Below are positions 37,584 to 47,400 of a stretch of DNA of 64,000 bases, piece by piece. The translations under genes and the position numbers were made by a program. The stretch is from Gammaproteobacteria bacterium UBA5078 (lineage in GTDB: Bacteria > Pseudomonadota > Gammaproteobacteria > Pseudomonadales > Pseudohongiellaceae): NCBI GenBank assembly GCA_002416505.1, contig DIAM01000021.1, positions 573,914 to 637,913 of the forward strand. The letters run 5' to 3'. A model generated the notes under the pieces. The model searched no databases. It was not told where the DNA came from and saw only the letters and a list, made by a program, of their open reading frames with translations. Numbering within the stretch: the stretch's first letter is position 1; every line of letters begins with the position of its first letter.

Positions 37584-38288
37584 CTACGCTTTCAAAATAA
37601 TGGCAGTATGAACAAGTTCGGTGCAGTTGGAGTAGGCGCCAACTCCGCTGTATCCCGCGCGGAACTCTGCATTCAAGTCCTTTAGTAACTCGAAGCGGAA
37701 CTGCCCGCCTGCCCTCGATCCGGATGGCAGAGGGGTGATGGCAGCCGCGTGAAAGTCGAAAAACGTATTCAAGAGTGGAAATAGGCACTTGAACAGGCTC
37801 TCTTTCGCGGAAAACACTAGGGTCAAATAGTGCTGCTGCGACTCGAACAGGGGCTCGCAGTCGTCGTAAACCTCCCTAGAAGTAAGAATATGTCGGCTGA
37901 CACCTTCCATCCGCCCCGGTTCGATCCACGACTCCGAATCAATGCCGATAGAACGAATCTTATTGCGGTATGCGACCACAGCCCAGGCGTAAGCATGCGC
38001 ATGGGTAATCGAACCGACGAGACCCTGCGGCCACAGCGGCACCCGATTCGGGCCTATCTCGAGCGTCCCAGCGAGCCTGCCGTCGAGCTGCGCGAGCGCC
38101 GCACTGGCGCAGTATCGGCCCGCGAGGAATTCCGCTTTGCGTTTGCGCACAGCACCACTGAGGCTTTGTGGCAAGAGCAGGCCAAACCGGCCCGCCGTAT
38201 CCTCTTGAAAAAGCCTCATATCGAAGTAACAGCTTACCTGGCGGCAGTCACTATCGATCTGCATCGGGGGTGCGTCCTGGCTTATCAT
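37584..38288 (-). CDS. 4'-phosphopantetheinyl transferase (EntD/Sfp type)
   Basis: Transfers the phosphopantetheine arm from CoA to the serine of carrier domains, a requirement for all ACP and PCP domains in the adjacent cluster. The 234-residue product has the EntD-like motifs RKAEFLAGRYCA (about residue 50), GSITHAHAYAWAVV (about 92), IGIDSE (magnesium site, about 113) and FSAKESLFKC (about 158). It is leftward, divergent from the ABC exporter, so the region 38289-38728 may carry a shared control region. A general holo-ACP synthase is less likely because of the entD-like size. Confidence 0.88.
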   Translation of the reverse strand: MISQDAPPMQIDSDCRQVSCYFDMRLFQEDTAGRFGLLLPQSLSGAVRKRKAEFLAGRYCASAALAQLDGRLAGTLEIGPNRVPLWPQGLVGSITHAHAYAWAVVAYRNKIRSIGIDSESWIEPGRMEGVSRHILTSREVYDDCEPLFESQQHYLTLVFSAKESLFKCLFPLLNTFFDFHAAAITPLPSGSRAGGQFRFELLKDLNAEFRAGYSGVGAYSNCTELVHTAIILKA

Positions 38289-38728
38289 CCTAGGTGCTCA
38301 ACGCGCCGCTCGAGCGGCCATCTTGTTGCGCAATTAGCTAGTACGAATCTTGGGGCAAGCATCTAAGCACCTCTCGAGCTTATAGCGCGACATAATCTTT
38401 GCCGAGATTATTCTATAAAAATACCTAGAGCGATATTGTGAGCTAGACGCAGAATCCGTCGGCTCAGGAAGCCCAGCGTGACGCTCGACGCCGAGCTGGC
38501 GCACCACATCAACTGCCCAATCTAAGTTGTTCAGTAAATAGGCGTATTCGTCATCGGTTGATGACGACACATTGTGTGAGCTAGACCTGTATTTTTCGAC
38601 CCGCGGCGGTTGCTATGGACTATAACATGCCAGTAGAATTGTTCGAGAAACCTCCAACAACCTCTTGAGTTTATTTCGCTGCATAAACACTGCTGTGATG
38701 GCTCCTTTGCAACACTTTGAGTGACATT
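38289..38728. other. Divergent control region of the biosynthetic cluster
   Basis: This 440-base gap separates the leftward phosphopantetheinyl transferase from the rightward exporter and must hold promoters for both arms of the cluster. A perfect 8-base inverted repeat, TCGTCATC and GATGACGA around GGTT, lies at 38548-38567. Open frames on the minus strand here (38334-38570, 38531-38743) lack ribosome sites and family features. No well-spaced consensus promoter is evident. Confidence 0.5.
38548..38567. promoter_or_regulatory. Candidate operator dyad in the cluster's divergent region
   Basis: TCGTCATC (38548-38555) and GATGACGA (38560-38567) are perfect inverted repeats with a 4-base centre, in the middle of the divergent intergenic space. 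It could be a regulator half-site pair or a short hairpin; no T-run follows. Confidence 0.35.
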
Positions 38729-40507
38729 ATGAGTCTGGAGCAAGATCCTGCAGATCGGGATGGCCCGTCGTCAGTCGGCGATACCCTCCTTCGCGCCCTC
38801 ACACGGCTCACCCCACCGCGGCGGAAGAATCCGCTCAAGTTCAAACTATTAAGCGCAGCCAAATTCGACAGCCCCTCGGTCAAAGGTCTGCTTGGTGTGG
38901 CCGTGCTCAGCGCAGCCTTTGGTACCGCAGTGGTCTATTTCCTCAACGCGGAATCGAAGTTAGTTGGGGAAGAGCAATATTCCGTATTCGCCGCGATGGC
39001 TTTCCTCGTAATGCTCGTCTGCTACCGTTTCTGTCAACGCTTCCTCATCTCCCAGTCTAGTAAATCCATCGAGGCAGCCATGCATCAGTGGCGGCAGCGA
39101 ATAGTGGGCAAAGTCACGAAGCTTTCACTGAGGAATATTGAAGACTTCTCCGAGGAAGCGATAACCGATGGCTTGATAAAGAATTACGGGCCACTCTCTC
39201 AGTCGATCATCACTATCACGGCAGGAGTCGAGTGCCTCAGTCTACTGATCTTCATGTATTTCTATGTGGTATTCCTGTCGCCTCTTGCCGCATTGCTCAC
39301 TGGCATCGTCGGGGTAGCGACCGTATTGGGTTACCTGTCCGTTTCGGCACGCCTCTCCGATACGATGCGAGAGGCGGCCGGTTCCAATGCCAAACTCGAT
39401 CGCGCGATGGAGGATGGGATCAAGGGCGCCAAAGAGCTCAGGCTCAATACCAGCAAACGATCAGAGTTCCTTCAAGACGCCGACGTGGCCTCCTCCCAGC
39501 TCTATAAGAACCGCTCTGCCAGCGCATCGCTGTTCGCAGAGGTTTTGGCCTCGGGCACGACCGCCTCCTATCTGATGGCAGGGGCGGTGGTTTTCATCCT
39601 GCCGATTCTGAATCCTCAAGAAAAAGACGACGTATCCAGAATCGTCATGGCCGTACTGTTTCTAATCGGACCAATCGGCGGCGTGATCGGCAGTATTCAA
39701 CAGCTCAATATCGCCCGCTTCTCCGTATTGGGTATCATGAAATTCGAAGAGGAAGTGGATGCCTGCCTAGCCAAGAACGAAGAACCCGATGAGGCCGGCA
39801 ACACCGAGAACTTAGCGGACTTCGACCTGATACGACTAGAAAACGTCAAGTATAGTCATCGTTCGTCGCTTGGCGCAGATGCCGAGAAGGCGTTCACTGT
39901 TAAGGATCTTAATTTCTCGATCAAGCATGGCTCCATCACATTTATCACCGGGGGCAATGGCTCAGGAAAAACGACGATACTGCGCCTCCTCGCAGGCCTG
40001 TATCCCCGCGAGCAAGGCGACATCAGTGTCGATGATATGCGGGTGAGCCGTTTCCCAGTTCAGAACTATCGTGATCTGTTCGCGTGTGTCTTCGCCGACT
40101 TCCATCTCTTCGCCAAGCCTTACGCGTTGAGTCTAGAAGGGCTGGCTAGTCTGGATAGCTGGTTAACGAGATTACAAGTACGCGACAAGTTTCCAGAGGA
40201 CCTGAGTGCAGGGTATGACACCAACTCTCTCTCTACAGGGCAGAAGAAGCGTCTAGCACTCGCGCTGGCGCTAGCGGAAGACCGACCCGTGCTCATCCTC
40301 GATGAGTGGGCGGCGGACCAAGATCCACAGACACGCAAGTTCTTCTATCGAACTTTGCTGCCCGAATTCAGAGATTCTGGAAAGACTCTAGTAGTCGTAA
40401 CTCATGATGATCGCTATTTCGACTGTGCCGATCATCATTACCATGTGGAAGAGGGCAAGATCTCACTCGCTTCCGAAAACCAGGGCGGGGGAGGAATCAG
40501 CCAGTGA
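38729..40507 (+). CDS. Cyclic-peptide export ABC transporter (SyrD/PvdE family)
   Basis: A fused membrane-and-ATPase half transporter that moves peptide products or precursors to the periplasm. I take the ATG at 38729 (592 residues); a TTG at 38717 is possible. The N-terminal half has about six membrane helices (from about residue 55 to 325). The ATPase half has Walker A (GGNGSGKTT, K414), signature SLSTGQKKRLALA and Walker B (LILDEWAADQDP) with the tryptophan-containing form typical of SyrD/PvdE-type transporters for siderophores and cyclic lipopeptides. It overlaps the SPFH gene by 4 bases. The product type is therefore likely a peptide exported through the inner membrane. Confidence 0.9.
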   Translation: MSLEQDPADRDGPSSVGDTLLRALTRLTPPRRKNPLKFKLLSAAKFDSPSVKGLLGVAVLSAAFGTAVVYFLNAESKLVGEEQYSVFAAMAFLVMLVCYRFCQRFLISQSSKSIEAAMHQWRQRIVGKVTKLSLRNIEDFSEEAITDGLIKNYGPLSQSIITITAGVECLSLLIFMYFYVVFLSPLAALLTGIVGVATVLGYLSVSARLSDTMREAAGSNAKLDRAMEDGIKGAKELRLNTSKRSEFLQDADVASSQLYKNRSASASLFAEVLASGTTASYLMAGAVVFILPILNPQEKDDVSRIVMAVLFLIGPIGGVIGSIQQLNIARFSVLGIMKFEEEVDACLAKNEEPDEAGNTENLADFDLIRLENVKYSHRSSLGADAEKAFTVKDLNFSIKHGSITFITGGNGSGKTTILRLLAGLYPREQGDISVDDMRVSRFPVQNYRDLFACVFADFHLFAKPYALSLEGLASLDSWLTRLQVRDKFPEDLSAGYDTNSLSTGQKKRLALALALAEDRPVLILDEWAADQDPQTRKFFYRTLLPEFRDSGKTLVVVTHDDRYFDCADHHYHVEEGKISLASENQGGGGISQ

Positions 40508-41436
40508 AGAATTATTTGTATGGTGTGTTCATGCGATTCCGATACGGGTTTATCTTTACCGTAATGTTGTTGCTGTTTTTACTGATCGTGCTGTGGCACA
40601 GGGTTGTGCACGTTGTTCCCGCAGGACACGGAGCCGTGGTGTGGCATAGCATCCAGCTGCCGTTGATCCATGACACCCAAAACGACTTAGTGACAGAAGG
40701 GGTGAGAATTACCTGGCCCTGGGACAAGTTCTATTTGTACGACGAGCGCTTGATGGATCACACCGAGACCTATCAGGTCGTCTCCCAAGAAGGTTTGCAT
40801 TTCGAGATCGATATGACCTTCCGATGGAAGGTCGTGCCAATGAACCTCATTATCCTGAATCAGACCGTCGGCAGTAGTTATCTGAAGAACATGCTCATTC
40901 CCGAAATAGGCTCCGTGCTCAGAGAGACTGTCGCGAACTATCCCGCGGAAGCGCTTTACACAACTGCAAGAAACGAGGTGCAGGCAGGGATCTACGATGA
41001 GATCACATCGGACTCCTTGCCCAATCATATAGGGACACGAACTTCGCCTAATAGCGATGTCACTATTCGCTTGCAAGACACCTTGATGACGAGCATACGG
41101 CTTCCTCAAAGCCTGAAAGACGCCATCGAGAGGAAATTGGCGGAGGCGGAATTGTTGGCACAGTTCGAGTTCACCGTAGAGCGCGAACGTCTTGAAAGCA
41201 TACGCAAGCAGATCGAAGCCGAAGGCATTCGCAACTTCCAAGAAACGGTCGCGCCCGCAATAACCGACAGCTATTTACAGTGGCGTGGCATCGAGGCCAC
41301 GCTCGAACTGGCCAAGTCCAATAACAGTAAGGTCGTGGTAATCGGCAATAGCGCAAACGGCTTGCCCTTGATCTTAGATACCCAAGAAGGCCGACAGGTG
41401 CCCGAAGCTGCAGGTGCAAGTGGCGGCGTTAATTGA
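40504..41436 (+). CDS. SPFH/prohibitin-domain membrane protein
   Basis: A 310-residue protein with one N-terminal membrane anchor (about residues 14-32) and an SPFH (prohibitin/band 7) domain. The anchor is followed by a periplasmic or cytosolic beta-rich start (VVPAGHGAVVWHS, then GVRITWPWDK), and the C-terminal part is a helical, charge-rich segment (RLESIRKQIEAEGIRNFQE) as in prohibitins, which oligomerise. It starts with GTG, overlapping the exporter gene by 4 bases, and precedes the PKS gene by 53 bases. SPFH proteins scaffold membrane domains. Its presence in a PKS-NRPS cluster is unusual; a role in assembling a synthase or transporter complex is inference. Confidence 0.85.
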   Translation: MKNYLYGVFMRFRYGFIFTVMLLLFLLIVLWHRVVHVVPAGHGAVVWHSIQLPLIHDTQNDLVTEGVRITWPWDKFYLYDERLMDHTETYQVVSQEGLHFEIDMTFRWKVVPMNLIILNQTVGSSYLKNMLIPEIGSVLRETVANYPAEALYTTARNEVQAGIYDEITSDSLPNHIGTRTSPNSDVTIRLQDTLMTSIRLPQSLKDAIERKLAEAELLAQFEFTVERERLESIRKQIEAEGIRNFQETVAPAITDSYLQWRGIEATLELAKSNNSKVVVIGNSANGLPLILDTQEGRQVPEAAGASGGVN

Positions 41437-41489
41437 GGGCAGAGCGAAACATTCTGGAAGATCGACTCGTTAGCATTTGGTAAATATTC

Positions 41490-44400
41490 GTGACACAAAA
41501 GAATGGAAGTGAAGTTCAGGGATGTGACCGCGTCAGATTTAGCGTTCCTGAAAACCAACTCGTCGCCTTAATGCTCGCGCGCCGCTTAGAAGCAAGCGCA
41601 GGGATAACGGCACTCGACAATCGCGGCGGCGCCGACTCTCTGTCCTATGCGCAACTTTATCAGAGGGCGGCGCAACTTTGCGCAGGGCTACAGAGTGAAG
41701 GCTTGTGTCCCGGTGACCGGCTGGTATTTCAACTCACCGGCACCCTCGACGTGATCATCGGTTTCTGGGGCTGCATCCTGGCTGGTGTCGTGCCAGTCCC
41801 ACTCAACACGGCTCCCTTCTATGATCGCCCCAACAGCCAGAGCGACAGGTTGGTCTCGGCGATCGTGCGCTTCAAATGCCGTGCAGTTCTCGCCTCCGCG
41901 GCATTGTGCAAACCCATAGAAGAACTATTAGATACTCTCGAAGGGGCGGCCTGTACGGTTGTGGACTTCGAACATTGCCTAGCCGATACCGGCGCTCCGA
42001 AGATCCACACGCCCGCGCCAGATGATCCTGCGGCAATGTTTCTCACATCGGGAAGTACTGGAGCAGCCAAGGGTATTGTGCAGAGTCATGCGGCGATGTT
42101 GGCGATGGCGGACGCGACGATCCAGATGAATGGCTTCAGCGCCGAAGACGTCACACTTAATTGGATGTCCCTCGATCACGCGGGATCGTTGGTGTTCTTA
42201 GGTGTAATGCCGCTGGCACTTGGAGCAAATCAGGTGCATGTCCCAATCGAGTATGTGCTCAAAGAGCCTACCCGTTGGTTGGACCTCATCGATACTTGGC
42301 GCGCGTCGATTACCTGGGCACCCAACTTCGTATTCTCGCTAATGCTAGACCGGCAGGAACAATTGCGCACGCGCAGCTGGGATCTTTCCTGTATGAGCTT
42401 TATGGTCAACGCCGGGGAAGCCGTCGTTAGTGCCACGGCGCGACGTTTCATCGAACTTCTGCAGCAATTCTCCCTCCCCGAGGGGGCACTCAAGCCGGCG
42501 TTCGGAATGGTGGAGACCTGCTCGGGCATCACCTGGTCTAGCGGTTTCCGACTACAGGACACCGCGGACACGGATATGTTCGTATCCCTCGGCCCCGTGA
42601 TCCCTGGTGCGGCAATGAAGGTCATCGATGAGAATGGCCGCAGCGTCGATGAAGAGGTGGAGGGCAGGCTGCTACTTAGAGGCGCGTCTGTGTTCGACGG
42701 CTACGACGGAGAAGATGAACTCAATGCCAGCATGCTGGTCGATGGCTGGCTGCTTACCGGCGATCTTGCGTATATAAAAGCCGGCGAACTCTATGTCACC
42801 GGGCGCGAGAAGGACATGGTGATCATCAATGGCAATAATCACTACTGTCATGAGATCGAAGCGGTCGTCGGCAAGTCTTCCGTGGTCGCCGGCGACTGTG
42901 TAGCCGCCGTCGGGGTGCGCGCGGCCGAAGAGAATACGGAAAGCCTCGTGATCTTCTATGCCCTACGCGATGATGCACAACGAACCAGCGACCCGGAGAC
43001 GCTGGAGAAAGCCCTGCGCGCGGACGTAGCGCGCGCAATCGGCATAGCACCCAAGGCCATGGTCGCGCTGCGCCCCGAGGATTTTCCCCGAACGGAAATC
43101 GGCAAGATTAAGCGCAGCCAATTGAAGCGTCGCTATGAGAACGGCGAATTCGATGGCTCGGTCGCAGCGAAGCCGAAGCACAATAGCATCGACGAGACGG
43201 CGGGCGACGATTCTGCAGCCTATAGGGAGCTGCTGGTCGGCATCACGGCAATCTGGAAGAAGGCTCTCAAGCTCGACTCTGTGAGGCTCGACGAAACCTT
43301 CTTCGAGCTAGGTGGCTCTTCTTTGCTAGCGATTCAGGTTCAGCACGAGCTCGAATTGCTGCTGGGGCACGAAGTATCGATGGTCGAGTTATTCGACACA
43401 CCCACCATTCGCTCCATGGCCGCACACTTCTCCGGCCGCACAGCGCTAATTGCCGAAACCGATACGGCGGCCAAGAAAAAGAGCGGCAGCTCCACCGGTT
43501 CGTCCGGCGATATCGCCGTCATTGGCATCGCCTGTCGCTTCCCTGGCGCCAGCGGCCCCGAAGCCTTCTGGAACATACTGCAGGAGGGCGTAGAAACGCT
43601 GACCTCGTTTACCCCCGCGCAAGCGATTGCGGCAGGTGTAACGCCCGAGCGCGCCCACGACGCGGCGCAAGTCAACGTGGCACCCGTGCTCGACGATGTC
43701 GAAGGTTGCGACCTCGATTTCTGGAAATACGCCAGACGAGAAGCCGAGTTGATGGACCCACAGCAGCGCGTGTTCCTAGAGACCGCTTGGGAAGCCTTCG
43801 AAGATGCCGGTTATGTGCCAGGAGCCGCACTCGGGAAGGTCGGAGTCTATGCTGCGGCGGCCACGAATACCTATCTACAGAACAACGTCTACGCGAACAA
43901 GGCCTGGGTCGATGACAACGGCGGCAGCCTGCTGACAGTCAACTCCGTGCCGGGCTTCAATGTGATGGTGGCCAACGACAAGGATTATCTGCCGACACGA
44001 GTCTCCTTCAAATTAGATCTGACCGGCCCCAGCATGGCCATACAGACCGCCTGCTCCAGCACGCTGGTGGCGGTGCATGAGGCGGCGCGCGCCTTGCGCG
44101 AAGGCGAATGCGATATGGCCGTCGCTGGAGGCTGTGCGCTGATGTTGCCGCAGCATGCCGGTCATTATTATGAAGAAGGCATGATCAACTCCCCGGACGG
44201 TCACTGTCGCGCCTATGACCGCGATGCCAAGGGCACAATATTCGGCAGTGGTTCGGGCGCAGTGTTGCTGAAGCGTCTCGAGCAGGCTGTTGCCGACGGC
44301 GACCCCATCTATGCAGTTATCAAGGGCAGTGCAGTGGTCAACGACGGCGGCCAGAAAATGGGCTTCACGGCGCCTAGCATGCTGGGGGAGTACCGAGCCA

Positions 44401-47400
44401 TTTCCCAGGCCATCGAGAATGCCGGCATCGATGCCGCTAGCATCGGTTTCGTCGAAGGCCATGGCACCGGCACACCGATCGGCGACCCAATAGAGGTGCA
44501 GGCGCTGACGAAGGCATTTCGACACACTACGCAGAACAAAGGCTACTGCGCGCTAGGCTCGGTAAAGACCAATATCGGTCACATGGGCATAGCATCGGGC
44601 ATAGCAGGGTTCATTAAGAGTGTGCTCGCACTGCACCATAAGTCGCTCCCCGCCACACTCCACTTCAAGGAAGCCAACCCGGCGATCGGATTTGAGAATA
44701 CCCCGTTCTATGTCAGCAATAACACGCGGGAATGGCCGGCGGGCGCAACACCGCGCCGCGCTGGCGTCAACTCGCTCGGCATTGGTGGCACCAATGTGCA
44801 CGTCATCCTCGAGGAGGCCCCCGAGCGCACGCTAATCAGTATCGAACAACGCGCAACCCTGTTGCCCTTATCGGCTGGCAGTGAGGCCGCACTCAGCGAT
44901 AAGTTCGCGGCACTGGCCGATTTCCTTACACGCCATCCCCAGCTTACACTGGCCGATATCGCGTTCACTCATCAGCGCGGTCGACTCGCGATGGCTTGTC
45001 GCCAAGCGCTAGTCGCGTCGGACCGAGATGATCTGCTGTCGCAACTGCGCGCGTCGCCACAGCCTTGCGAGCCAAGCCTCGCCAATGCGCGCATCGTGTT
45101 CATGTTCACCGGCCAGGGTAGTCAGTATGCGAGCATGGGCAGGGAGCTGCATGACGCTCACCCGGTGTTCCGCGACGCCTTCGATGCCTGCGCTAAACTG
45201 TTTGCCGACTACCGCGAGCACTCGATACGCGACCTCGTACTCTCTGCTGCGGATGATCTAGAGGCACTGGCGCTTCTCAACCAGACCCAGTACACCCAAC
45301 CAGCCCTGTTCTGCATTCAAGTCGCGCTCGTACAACTGTATCGGCAACTCGGTATAAGACCGGACCTCATCGTGGGCCATAGCATTGGCGAGGTGGCTGG
45401 TGTCTGGGCAGCCGGCGGCCTTAGTTTGGCAGACGCCGTCGCGCTGGTAGAGGTTCGCAGTCGCATGATGCAGGCAGTGACCCAGCGTGGCGCGATGGCC
45501 TCAGTGAAGAGCGACGCCGACTCGTTACGCAAGCTTCTCGAGGACTCCGGAACGGACTGCGAAATCGCCGCGTGCAACTCGCCTTTCGATACCACGATTA
45601 CAGGCGGCGCAGACTCGATAGAGAAAGCCTGCGCATATCTGCAGCAGCAAAGTATTCGCGCCACGCCATTGAGCGTGTCGCATGCGTTCCATTCGGCGCA
45701 CATGGAGGGACTGCAAGACGAATTTGCGCAGGCCATAGCGAGCCTCGAATTCAAGAAGACCCATACTCCCGTAATAAACAATCTCGACGCACAAGCATTA
45801 GATCATCACGCCCACGGGGCTGCGTACTGGACTGCACAGCTGCGCGCCCCTGTGCAATTCATGCAGGGATTGCAGCAGGCGCTTGCAGAGGAGGGTGCCT
45901 GCTTCGTCGAGATAGGACCTGCCGCCATTCTATGTGGCCTCGGGCGCGCGCTCGAAAGTAGTAAGCCCGTGCATTGGCTTCCATCCCTGCGCAAGGGCCA
46001 GCGTGACGCGACGGTGTTCGCGAATGCACTCGCCATGTTGTTTAAGCTGGGGTATGAGATCGACTGGTCGGGCTCCTCGGCATTCGACGGTGCTCGCGTC
46101 CACCTACCCACCTATCCGTGGCAGCGACAACGTTGCTGGATCGACCCGGATACGAAACAGGCGAGCGCCACCCGACTCGATCCACTGCGCGCGCGACCAT
46201 TGGTATTGCCGCAAATCGATCAGCAACTTTACTCGCTCGAGTACTCGCCCAACACCATCCCGGTGCTAGAACAGCATCGCGTATTCGGCGTCGTGGTGCC
46301 TCCTGCGGCGCTCTATGTTTCACAACTGCTCTATACGGCAGCCGATTTCGCAGAGCAGCGCCGCGTCGCACTGAGCGATGTTAACTTCATTGCGCCAATG
46401 CATCTCGGCGTCGCGGCATCCGAGCACGAGGCAAGGGCTGTGCAGATCCGCTACAGCGTCGCCAACGAGGCCACTAGCATCGAGCTGAGCAGTCAGCCTG
46501 CCGACATGCGCCTGTCTAGCCTAGTAGGCGGCAAGGACAGAGCCGCCAAGCAGGTGCAGGTTCACGTTAGCGCAGACCTAGTGCCCGACGCAGGCAACGA
46601 GACGCTCAAGGTCGATATGGATGCGCTTCGTCAACGCTGCAGCGAATCGCTAGCGCCGCGCGTCATCGAGTCGCACATGGCAAGCATGCAAGTAGAGCTG
46701 GGCGAGTCATTCCTTTGCTTCAAGAGCATTCATCGCGGCGTGAATGAAGCGCTCACACTTCTGGATGTGCCAAGAACTCCCGCGGCACGTATTGGGCAGG
46801 GGATCCCTGCCGGCTTGATCGACTGCCATTGGCAGACCATGCTGGCGGCGCTGCCCACGCTCCCGACTGCGACGATTGTGCCCGCCCGAATCGACGCGCT
46901 GTTTTGCCACACGGACAAGCTCCCCGATCAGGTGTGGGCACATGCGCAGATACACGAGCATTCCGCGACATTAGTTATCGCCACCATCAAACTATTATCG
47001 GCCGCCGGGCAAGTCCTGCTCGAAAGCCGCGGCATAGAGTTTCGCGTCGTCGCTGCAAATTCTTTCCGCCACCCCTCTTCCATGCCGAGACTCTTCTCTC
47101 GCCATTGGCAGAGCCTGCCGCTCACCGAAGCTACCGTCACGACGGACAGCGTATGGCTGGCAGGCAAGCCAGAAGATACTCAGCGACTTGCTGCGAGTTT
47201 GCAGGAAGCCGGCATTACAACTCTATTATTCTCGGACGTCGTCACCCCACAGAGCGCAGACCATCATCAGGCGGCTCTGCCGCTCATTTATGTGGACAGC
47301 GTGGCCGAGGGTGTAGAGTCCTGCATTGCGCTGAATCGCTTCCTCGCGTCTTTGCGCCATGCTACGCCAGGCATCAGCCAGGTCATTGTGCTGACGGCGC

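Noticed and set aside
38334..38743. Two leftward frames upstream of the phosphopantetheinyl transferase
   Set aside because: One begins with a GTG lacking a ribosome site, neither resembles a family I know, and they lie in the space expected to carry promoters. A small gene cannot be fully excluded.
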